Assembly (NCBI RefSeq): GCF_037975245.1
Contig: NC_092564.1
Location: 2,125,984-2,189,983 of the forward strand
Direction: 5' to 3'
DNA: 64,000 nucleotides
From: Apostichopus japonicus
Lineage: Eukaryota; Echinodermata; Holothuroidea; Aspidochirotida; Stichopodidae
The position numbers and the translations under genes were made by a program. Of this stretch, positions 12,201 through 24,200 are shown in pieces. The notes beneath the pieces are model-generated. The model did not search any database and had not been told where the DNA came from. It was given only the letters and a program-made list of their open reading frames with translations. Position 1 is the first letter of the stretch. Every line of letters starts with the position of its first letter.

Positions 12201-15200
12201 TGTAATAGTTTGGTTTTTTACTTTGATTGTATGCTGTCATATTTTATTGCTTTCATCTTTAATTTCTGAATTTTATAGCTTTAATAATTATTGTGAGGAA
12301 ATTTGTTTATTTTTTTAATTTTTTATGATGCAATTTTTTTAGGTTGTAATATTTTAAGCTGTAATAATTTTAAGTTGCAATATTTTAAGCGATTTAGTGA
12401 AGTGCTTTGAGATCATTCTTTGATGTAGAGCACTCTATAAGAATAAATTATTATCATGATTAAAATGTAAATTCTTTGGGCTCTGACAGTTCATGTTTCT
12501 GTAAACTCTTGTCTATTTGGTCTCTCAGCTTCATATTTGCACTTTAGAAATTTTAAGTGGAAGTTGATCACTGATATTGATAAATGAATAAACAAGTATA
12601 TTTTGAATGAATGTCCTGTACAGCTAATTCGATTAAATTCTCTTTTGTAAAAGTGAATGGAAATGACTCAGCAATTCTGCTGTTTGCGTAATTGTAAATG
12701 TTGATACTTCTTTATAAAAATTTTTTGTAGCTATAAACTTAATAAAGAAACCTTCTTCTTTCGCTTCATATCAACACGTAGTTGTATACGAAACAGATGT
12801 TATTTACAGATTTGTGATGTATTGTAAATGTGTTTACTTGATATCATGAAAGTCTGGTTGACTTTTATGTAGCATTAAAATTTGCATAAAATCCAGCCAT
12901 TATCATCAAGCTCGTTGAACATTGCTTTAAAAAGGTAATTACTCAGAAGCAGAAAATGTTATTTAATCTGAACCTGTAACCAGCTGACAGTAAAAATTTT
13001 AAAGCCATACAATGAATCAAAATTAAATAAAAGCAGCACAACTTGATCCTTTGAGATGTTTACTTATGGTTTATCAGGTCAGCGTTCTCAGTAGCACACT
13101 GAACGGCAGGGTTCAACAGATGAACGCCGAGGTCCTAGGAGAGGGTGTTGGAGCATTCCTCAAAAATGCTACCTTGTTGCCCAGTACCTTGGATGACGAA
13201 GAGGATGATAGCTTCTTCTTCTCACAAACACCAAAGGTTATTACTCTTTTATTTGATCTGCTCCCCTTAGTACACCCGACACTGTTACATTTTGTCTGGT
13301 GGTCATATGTCCAACTGTCTATTAGTGTTCATTAATTAATTCATTCTTTTGTCTTTGTTCATGTCTGAGGTCAAACAGTTACATGAAAACTTAACAAAAA
13401 TTAGATATGGAGAATGTGTCTTAGATGAGAATTATTTGTAGTGTTAATTCTCAGTTATGTGTATTATCCTCCCCATCCTCCATCCTCCCCTCCTCATCCT
13501 CCGGCCCCTCCTCATCCTCCGGCCCCTCCTCATCCTCCCCCTCCTCATCCTCCGGCCCCTCCTCATCCTCCCCCTCCTCATCCTCTCCCTTTTCATCCTC
13601 CCCTCCTTGTCCTCCTCCTCCTGGCTCATATCCTCAAAGCATCCTGAGATCAATCAATAAAACTTTTAAATTTGTATTATCTAGACGAGACTTGGTGCTT
13701 CTTTATGATGATTGTATGTATCTAAATTGTGCACTATAAGGGATTATTTTACACCCCCTTGCCACAGTTCCCCCCCCCCTCCCCTCGTACTCCTGCACAC
13801 TTCTTCGTGAGCATGCTATGTTTCTAAAGATATCTTTTGCTTCTTTCATAGAAATCAGGAAGCAAAGATATCAGATCATTTATGCAACCAAGTCAGCCAA
13901 GAAAGCAAGGAACACCTCCATCAAAACAAGGAGCCAGCATGGATGTGCCATCTCTGATCATAACGTTAGACGATAGCGACGATTGTGAAGACACCGGCAA
14001 AGAGATAGAAACTCACAACAGAGAAAGCTTAGGACATGATGCAGGATCACAGGATACCATCACTTATAGCAGTAATTCATCTACTACATTACCACCAGTT
14101 AGTTCACCAGTAGCTTCAGCCGAACCATCACAATCCCCAGAAGATCTCACCGAATACTCTGAAAAAGAGCGAGACCTTCCATCTGATGTTGCCAACACTT
14201 CCTCTATGCCTATTAGTGAATCATATCTTTTGGAATCATCAGACTCTGAGTATGAACTCGTCACCGGAGTTGGATTTAAATCTCGTCCAAAACCATCCGA
14301 GCGATCTTGCCAAAGTTCTCCTTTTAATGATGCTACACAGTCTTGCTCCGGCAAATCCACTCCAGGTCTTTCTTCAAGTATTAACGAAAAGCACTCAGGT
14401 GAAGCCGTCGGTAAAACGGAGGACGCGGCAGGGACGAGCGCAGGTGATCATAGTGACATTAAAGTCGATAAGGATCTGGAAGTACCAATCAGCCAGTGGA
14501 ATTGTGCTTCTTGTACATTTCTTAACCACGAGTCTCTTCCTTCGTGTGAAATTTGTGACACACCAAGAAAGAGGAGAGGAAGGAGACCAAGAGTTAAGAC
14601 GAGAAGCGCGATTAAGAAGAAAATGAAGAACAAGAAGACCCAAAATGTTGTTACGGAAACTCTTTCAGATTCTGATGATGACTTTGAAATGCTGACAAGA
14701 GTTGAGACGAGAGTCGACAAGAAGGCTGTCAAGAGCAAGGGTGAGGTCAAAGGTCAAAAGGTCATGGAGGATGGAAATGATGAGTATGTTCAAATGACAG
14801 ATATTTTGCCAAATCAAGATACACCAGTTACTGGAATGAAAGAAAAGAATCTGAAGTCAGGTTATGGTAGCAGTTCGGACAAAAAGGTCTCACACCATGG
14901 TATTGACATATCCGATTCTGATAACGACAACAACGATGATGTATTGAGTCTGGATCCACTGAGGACAAGTCCTGGTTGTTCTGATCAAAGAGCTTCCACA
15001 GGAAGAAGGATTTTACAGAGAGAGTTTCACAAAGAGGAGACTGAAAATGCTCAAAGAATTTCCAAAAAATCAATTCATGTAAGCAAAGCGGAAGGTAAAG
15101 GTAAGAAAAGTCCACCAACGAAGCTGGAAGAAAATATGCAATCTTCATCTGTTAAGCAATTCAGTCTGGAAGACGAACTTAGTGATGCACTTTTCTCTGA

Positions 15201-18200
15201 TGAGGAAGTTTCTCATGACAACCGAGAGGAAGGCTCTGATAGAAAAGCAACAAAATTGTCACAGTCAGATATTGAGCAGGAGGTCAAAGGTGCTGTTGAC
15301 TCTGTGCTAAACTCACCTTTGACTTCCAGGTCAAAGGTCACATCCTGGACCTGTATGGAACCATCATGTCAGTTTGTGAATACATCATCTGATGTAGAAT
15401 GTGAAAACTGCTGGACTACTAAACCTAAGCAGGTGACAGTGGAAACTAGTCCTAGTCTGGAAAGACACAATAAGTTTGAGTCAGGCCTGCAGTCACCAGG
15501 GTTTAGAAAAGCTTCTGAACTTTTGGAAGAGCAAGATCAAAGTCAGATGGGTACTTGCAAAAGTGATTCAATTTCACCTCAACCTTCTGGGTCAAAGATG
15601 AGGCTCGTTCAAGCAGAGACTGATTGTATTGGAAAAGCAGACAGAACTTCTGACAAGAGTGATGTGAAAGAAATAAAGTCAGAGAGAGTGAAAGGGGCAG
15701 TAGAGGAAGACGTGGAAATGACATCTCAAGAAACTCCAATACCAAAGATCTATGAGATGTTCTTGTACTGTGCGAGCAAATTTACCGAACGTATTTATCT
15801 ATATGACGTTGTAAGTATATATACACTACGTGCTAAAACTGCACGTTATGCCACCTTTATCTGGGTCTATGAATGTGTGATTTGATGCCATAAAATTTTA
15901 GTGATTTGTTCAAAGCCTTTAGTTTTGATTGATATCCTGTATTTTAGGAGGCAGATGATTAGGAGAAGTTGGAGGTATGTTGATAGTGGTGATGTTGGTG
16001 AGGGGGGGGGGGGGGTGGGGGAGGAGTTATGGGGAAAGTGGCAAGGACTAAAGGTAAGTATTTGTCATGACCCTTAGTGGAAGTAGACAGACTAATGAGA
16101 TTAATTAGTATTATTTTCATGGCACAGCTGGAGAGACTGTCCCTGGTTTCAATGATCAGAGGGTTTCTTTTGATACCAACTTTTTTTGGAAATCAACCTT
16201 TGAAATACCAAATGAAGAAGATATCCTCACCACAGTGTCATAGTGTTGGATACTTTTATGTTCAAATTACTACTTTATGTAGAAGTCATGTGAGAAAGAC
16301 CAGCTAGGGAAAGGGGAGGGGGGGAGGGGAAGCTGGATTTTATAGAACTTACATATGTACTTTATCATCATGATTCTACAAAGATGTTTAATAATTTGGT
16401 GTTATCTCTCTAGGATCAGCAGCCCTTGAACTGTTCATTCCAGCCACTAGACCTTCGAATGCGTGACATTGATAACTTGCCTCCAGTTCTCCATGTACCC
16501 CAAAATATGAAAGCAGTCAGACGATTTCTTAAAGAGTGGGACAGGTGAGTTTCTTGCTTTGAAAGTGGTGTACACTGGTTTACATAATTTGAGAATCAAA
16601 GACTAGTTTTTCAGATATAAGTTGACACGGTGACATAATAGTCATTAATAAATGTGTTGACATTTATAGTGTTGATTCTTCTGTTTATTCCACTTTTAAA
16701 AACAAAAGTGTGATAAGGATATCTGTCTCTTTCTATACATGAGATGTGCTTTTGTAATCTTTGTCATGCAATCTGGCTTTAAAGATAACGTAAAACGTCA
16801 AATTTCTGCTAACATGAAAACCGTAGGCACTGTAACTTTTAAAGTGAGACTTAGACAACTATTATTTAGCTGTGATAGACAGAACTTTTTTTTTACTAGA
16901 AGAGGAAAAGAATGGGTTCTTCAGCTCTGCTGAATATATATCAACAACAAAATCACTCATATTTAATGAGCCATCTCGTCAAATACATACTAGTAGATAA
17001 AAAGGTTTTGATATTTAAAGGAAAGCAAACGTTGGAACATCATGAAGCTGCCATTTTGAGAAGTGCAACGGTCTCTTCATTCAGTCATTTATCTCTTTGG
17101 TCTTTCGTAGTCTTACAGAATTGAAGAAGCGTAAACTGAGGAAGAGTGGGCTGGTATTTGATAGTCCAACGGCTGCCGTGGATGCGTTAATGAAGAAACG
17201 TCCATTTCAACTCAGCACAAAGAGATTCCTCACTAAGGTATTGTTTGCAGAAAGGTTTCTATTGAATCTCTCTTTCTTGGTTACTTGCCACAGAGAGTAG
17301 TAATGTAAAGATGTGTCTTAAAGACTAAGGTAGGTCTTTCTGTAGGAGTGGGGATTGTTTGCAGAAAGGTTTCTATTGACTCTCTCTTTCTTGGTTACTT
17401 GCCACAGAGAGTAGTAATGTAAGGACGTGTCTTAAAGACTAAGGTAGGTCTTCCTGTAGGAGTGGGGATTGTTTGCAGAAAGGTTTCTATTGAATCTCTC
17501 TTGGTTACTTGCCACAGAGAGCAGTAATGTAAGGACGTGTCTTAAAGACTAAGGTAGGTCTTCCTGTAGGAGTGGGGATTGTTTGCAGAAAGGTTTCTAT
17601 TGAATCTCTCTTGGTTACTTGCCACAGAGAGCAGTAATGTAAGGACGTGTCTTAAAGACTAAGGTAGGTCTTCCTGTAGGAGTGGGGATTGTTTGCAGAA
17701 AGGTTTCTATTGAATCTCTCTTGGTTACTTGCCACAGAGAGCAGTAATGTAAGGACGTGTCTTAAAGACTAAGGTAGGTCTTCCTGTAGGAGTGGGGATT
17801 GTTTGCAGAAAGGTTTCTATTGAATCTCTCTTTCTTGGTTACTTGCCACAGAGAGTAGTAATGTAAGGACGTGTCTTAAAGACTAAGGTAGGTCTTCCTG
17901 TAGGAGTGGGGATTGTTTGCAGAAAGGTTTCTATTGAATCTCTCTTGGTTACTTGCCACAGAGAGCAGTAATGTAAGGACGTGTCTTAAAGACTAAGGTA
18001 GGTCTTCCTGTAGGAGTGGGGATTGTTTGCAGAAAGGTTTCTATTGAATCTCTCTTTCTTGGTTACTTGCCACAGAGAGCAGTAATGTTAGGACGTGTCT
18101 TAAAGACTAAGGTAGGTCTTCCTGTAGGAGTGGGGATTGTTTGCAGAATAGTTTCTATTGACTCTCTCTTTCTTGGTTACTTGCCACAGAGAGCAGTAAT

Positions 18201-21200
18201 GTAAGGACGTGTCTTAAAGACTAAGGTAGGTCTTCCTGTAGGAGTGGGGATTGTTTGCAGAAAGGTTTCTATTGACTCTCTCTTTCTTGGTTACTTGCCA
18301 CAGAGAGTAGTAATGTAAGGATGTGTCTTAAAGACTAAGGTAGGTCTTCCTGTAGGAGTGGGGATTGTTTGCAGAAAGGTTTCTATTGACTCTCTCTTTC
18401 TTGGTTACTTGCCACAGAGAGCAGTAATGTAAGGACGTGTCTTAAAGACTAAGGTAGGTCTTCCTGTAGGAGTGGGGATTGTTTGCAGAAAGGTTTCTAT
18501 TGACTCTCTCTTTCTTGGTTACTTGCCACAGAGAGCAGTAATGTAAGGGTGTGTCTTAAAGATAATTCTATCAAACTCATATCCCAGAATTGATTAGTGT
18601 TGTAGTCTGCAAAGCATTCAACATCTGTCAAGCTTTTTTCCCGTAAAATATGCCACCAGGTTTGAATTGTTGCAAAGTATTTACCAGGAAATGAAAGATC
18701 TAGCTTCTACAGTACTTACGTGAGTGTTTTGAATTCTTTTCTTTCCCAAGAACAATTCATCGCAATTAGGTGAGGAGTTTACCTTGTTCAGAAATAAAAT
18801 ACAACTTTTTGAATCAAAAATAAAGTCTACTAACATTGTTTTCATCTTTGAAGCATTTCTCTCTGAAGCTGATGAATGTGTATGTACTCTCCATCAGGTT
18901 AACCAGTTTTATTTCTCTTCTCTCGTTAAGGATGATCTTGCGACCGCTGCTCGTCAGAAGGCAGAGGATGTCGGTGGCAGTGTTCGCATCATTCATAAGA
19001 AACCAAAGACGTCTCGTGACGGCCAGAGTCCCCAAGAATCTAAGAGTCTTCAATTCACAAAATCTCCCGTGACAGGTAAGAAGAGGAAAGAACTGCCAGA
19101 TGAGGAAACCGAAGAGAGCTGTGAGAGGCAGGAACCAAAGAAGAAGATCAGACAGGACACAGAGAGCAATCAAGAGATGTCAAAGTTTGGCTTTGTGCAG
19201 GTGAGTCAAGTCTGGTTCTGGAGGAGTAATGTACTTAGGTTTCCTGGTTGTGCATTGCTTGTTAATATATTGTGTCATACAACTACATCAACACAGAGTA
19301 GAAGATATTCTGTGACAATTCTGTGTCAAGTCCGATCTGACCTCAGTAAAGTCTCATACTTTTGAATAGCAACGGCAATCGTTATACGTTCGCCAACGTC
19401 TGGAACACTTTCTGGCATTGATGATGTACCTAGACCTGGCCTTATTTGCATATTGAATTGGAGGCAGCATCTTGTTATTGTCATGAATACAGTAGATTAG
19501 AATAATACCAGATGATTCTGTCCATTGGTATAAAAAGAAACACTCTACAGAATTTTCAGAGAACAATTCAGAGAACAATTCAACAGCTACAAGAGTGCAA
19601 AGTGCTTTATAGTTGTAAGAGAAAGTGTAGTTGAATTGTATCAATTCAGTAATGGTAATTTTGTGTATCACTGTAGACTATTATTTATCAGTATCAATAA
19701 TCTCTCATGCTTTAATGGATTATATATTAGCTTAAATTGGCAACCTGCCAGTTGCTGTATTTTCAAAAATAATCCATTCTGTAAAAGACGTAGTATGATA
19801 TTTCCTGTCATGAATACTCAAAGATATTTTGGATTTTACACTGCATTTTGTCCTATTTATTTCAAGCCTTGTATACTACCAATAATTATAGGCTTTTGTA
19901 GACAGTTTTGAGCTTACATTATGATGTTTATGTTTATCCAGCTTTACTCAACACTATAAATCTCATGCAATGTGCATAACGCAGCTATCAGAAATGTTCA
20001 TTAAACAATGTAATCATGGACTGACAGACACTGGAATGATAAATAAAATAAGTAATTCTTTGTCCTTTTCATGTGTCTAGGCACTGAGTGCAGATGGTGT
20101 TCCGTTGTGTGTGTTCTGTAATGGCCCGGTTGCGAGTTTCTCTAACAAGAATGCAGCGTGGGATACCCGTTACTGTTCAGAGGAGTGTAAAATGGAGCAC
20201 CAGGTATGATGCCAGCCAGCCTCAGATAATTAATACAATATTTTCAGCATGAAAGTGATAGATGTTTTGAAATATATTTACAGCCTTCATGACATTCTTT
20301 AGAAGCTGTTTGCCTGGCCACTACTTTTATGAGTTTGACTTGTTGCCCTTTTGACATGTAACATCTGTGACTAGTTTACATATTCATTCGCTGCCATTTT
20401 GGCTGGTTACCATATTGACTGGTTACTACTTGGATATGTAGACATTTTGACATGTTGCATCTGTGAATAGTTAACATTTTGACTGGTTGCCACTGGCTGC
20501 TTACCATATTGACTGGTTACCCTGGTTACTACTTGGATTTGTGGACATTTTGACATGTTACTTCTGTGGCTAATTTACATTTTGACTGGTTGCCACTTTG
20601 GCTGGTTACCATGTTGACTGGTTACTACTTGGATTTGTAGACGTTTTGACATGTTGTCATTTTGACTTGCTTCAAGCTTGAACGGTTAGAATAAATGTCT
20701 ACCATTTTGACTGGTCATTTCAGGTGTTCAGGCTGACCAATATGTATACAAATATTATGCACTATTTTCCCATCAGTGATAAACTTGCCATTTTAATAAT
20801 TGTGAACTCAATTATGAGATTGAAGCTAACTATTAAGATGAAAAAGAATGTTATTTCTAGTTACTCTCTAATGGGGAGCTGGTCTGTACATAAGTCATAT
20901 TTCAGGCGTGACAATGTTAGTATATTATGCTGGAATTGTTATACATACAACATGTCATATACTACACACAATCATTATTAATAGAGGTCTGGGCAACAGT
21001 TTCTTCAACAAACAAGATCATAAACTCTTTGAAGAGAATGATTTGCAGGATTCATGTGTTGTGACTTTTGTCCTTTTAGATTCGTTGGAAGAGCAGCAAG
21101 TATGTTAGAGAGCAGTTACTAGAGGCAGAGCATGGTGTTTGTCAGATCTGTAACCTAGATGCCCACACCATCTACAAGAATATTAGGTAAGGGATTACTA

Positions 21201-24200
21201 GAGGCAGAGCATGGTGTTTGTCAGATCTGTAACCTAGATGCCCACACCATCTACAAGAATATTAGGTAAGGGATTACTAGAGGCAGAGCATGGTGTTTGT
21301 CAGATCTGTAATCTAGATGCCACACCATCTACAAGAATATTAGGTAAGGGATTACTAGGGGCAGAGCATGGTGTTTGTCAAATCTGTAATCTAGATGCCC
21401 ACACCATCTACAAAAATATTAGGTAAGGGATTACGAGAGGCAGAGCATGGTGTTGGTCAGATATGTAATCTAGATGCCCACACCATCTACAAGAATATTA
21501 GGTAAGGGATTACTAGAGGCAGAGCATGGTGTTTGTCAGATCTGTAATCTAGATGCCCACACCATCTATAAGAATATTAGGTAAGGGATTACTAGAGGCA
21601 GAACATGGTGTCTGTCAAATCTGTAACCTAGATGCCCACACCATCTACAAGAATATTAGGTAAGGGATTACTAGAGGCAGAGCATGGTGTTTGTCAGATA
21701 TGTAATCTAGATGCCCACACCATCTACAAGAATATTAGGTTAGGGATTACTAGAGGCAGAGCATGGTGTTTGTCAGATCTGTAACCTAGATGCCCACACC
21801 ATCTACAAAAATATTAGGTAAGGGATTACTAGAGGCAGAGCATGGTGTTTGTCAGATCTGTAACCTAGATGCCCACACCATCTACAAAAATATTAGGTAA
21901 GGGATTACTAGAGGCAGAGCATGGTGTTTGTCAAATCTGTAATCTAGATGCCCATACCATCTACAAGAATATAGGTAAGGGATAAATAGAGGCAGAACAT
22001 GGTGTTTGTCAAATCTGTAATCTAGATGCCACACCATCTACAAAAATATTAGGTAAGGGATTACTAGAGGCAGAGCATGGTGTTTGTCAGATCTGTAATC
22101 TAGATGCCACACCATCTACAAGAATATTAGGTAAGGGATTACTAGAGGCAGAGCATGGTGTTTGCCAGATATGTAATCTAGATGCCCACACCATCTACAA
22201 GAATATTAGGTAAGGGATTACTAGAGGCACAGCATGGTGTTTGTCTGATCTGTAATCTAGATGCCCACACCATCTACAAGAATATAAGGTAAGGGATTAC
22301 TAGAGGCAGAGCATGGTGTTTGTCAAATCTGTAATCTAGATGCCCACACCATCTACAAGAATATTAGGTTAGGGATTACTAGAGGCAGAGCATGGTGTTT
22401 GTCAGATCTGTAACCTAGATGCCCACACCATCTACAAGAATTTTAGGTAAGGGATTACTAGAGGCAGAGCATGGTGTTTGTCAGATCTGTAATCTAGATG
22501 CCCACACCATCTACAAGAATATAATGTAAGGGATTACTAGGGGCAGAGCATGGTGTTTGTCAAATCTGTAATCTAGATGCCCACACCATCTACAAGAATA
22601 TTAGGTTAGGGATTACTAGAGGCAGAGCATGGTGTTATTCAAATCTGTAATCTAGATGCCCACACCATCTACAAGAATATAAGGTAAGGGATTTCTAGGG
22701 GCAGAACATGGTGTTTGTCAAATCTGTAATCTAGATGCCCACACCATCTACAAGAATATTAGGTAAGGGATAACTAGAGGCAGAGCATGGTGTTTGTCAA
22801 ATCTGTAATCTAGATGCCCACACCATCTACAAAAATATTAGGTAAGGGATTACTAGAGGCAGAGCATCTTGTTTGTCTGATCTGTAATCTAGATGCCCAC
22901 ACCATCTACAAGAATATTAGGTAAAGGGATTACTAGAGGCAGAACATGGTGTTTGTCAGATCTGTAATCTAGATGCCCACACCATCTACAAGAATATTAG
23001 GTAAGGGATTACTAGAGGCAGAGCATGGTGTTTGTCTGATCTGTAATCTAGATGCCCACACCATCTACAAGAATATTAGGTTAGGGATTACTAGAGGCAG
23101 AGCATGGTGTTTGTCTGATCTGTAATCTAGATGCCCACACCATCTACAAGAATATTAGGTAAGGGATTACTAGAGGCAGAGCATGGTGTTTGTCTGATCT
23201 GTAATCTAGATGCCCACACCATCTACAAGAATATTAGGTAAAGGGATTACTAGAGGCAGAACATGGTGTTTGTCAGATCTGTAATCTAGATGCCCACACC
23301 ATCTACAAGAATATTAGGTAAGGGATTACTAGAGGCAGAGCATGGTGTTTGTCTGATCTGTAATCTAGATGCCCACACCATCTACAAGAATATTAAGTAA
23401 GAGGTTTGGCTTTTCTTCTTTTATCCCTGTAGTTTGGATAATAGTAGAGAAACAATAAGAAGAGAAGTCCTCAAAATAGTTATCAGTGTAAACTTTGACC
23501 TAGATAGTCTAGTTATGTGAATGTGTGTATACATTTTTTTTAGATTGAGTGTTCACACTCTAAAACATGCTGGTGAGACTCAAAGCCTTGCACCGCCAAC
23601 TGTCTTCATGATATGGAGTAAATATTAGAAATAAATTCATTTTAGGAGAAAATGTCCTGGAGCAATTCATCATTTTCTAAGAATTTTAAATATAGAGTGA
23701 ATTCTGATATTTAACCACTCTTCTTTCCTTGTTACTTTCTTAACAGGGACCTTCCAAAGAGTAAACGTAAAGACATCCTCTCAGAGACAGCATATTCTGA
23801 CCTCTCGGCTAAGCTATTGAATGAGATGATAAAGAGCCCTGTGGAGGGGCAGGTTAGTATAAATCTCATCTGTATACTGCTAACAGATACGATTCCATCT
23901 CAAAGGCAAATGATTACTACGAACATAGCAGTAGAAAATATCCCATTAGTTCAAATAAAATTCTGATTTTCCATGCAGTTAATACAAACGCACTCTTACC
24001 AATACCTTAAGGCCTAATCTTATCTGTGAGTATTGTAAGACAGTCTGGAATGACATCAGTGACGTAGCCAGGAATTTGAAAGGGGGGGAGCACTTTTTGC
24101 GATTGATATGGATTTTCAAAGTTGTAGGCAAGACTATCTGAGCGGAGCGCCACCATCGGTTGGCGCGGAGCGTACAAGAAAATTTTTGGTTTTACAAAGC

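Noticed and set aside
13425-13739. Pro/Ser-rich and Arg/Met/Gly-rich frames on both strands
   Set aside because: Products of a CT-rich low-complexity repeat in a ZRANB3 intron.
14064-14750. Minus-strand and alternative-frame open frames of about 80-146 codons
   Set aside because: They are shadows of the long ZRANB3 exon, which explains the region in one frame.
21116-23402. CRISPR array (regular repeats)
   Set aside because: The units are contiguous without unique spacers, derive from a coding exon and lie in an animal gene intron.
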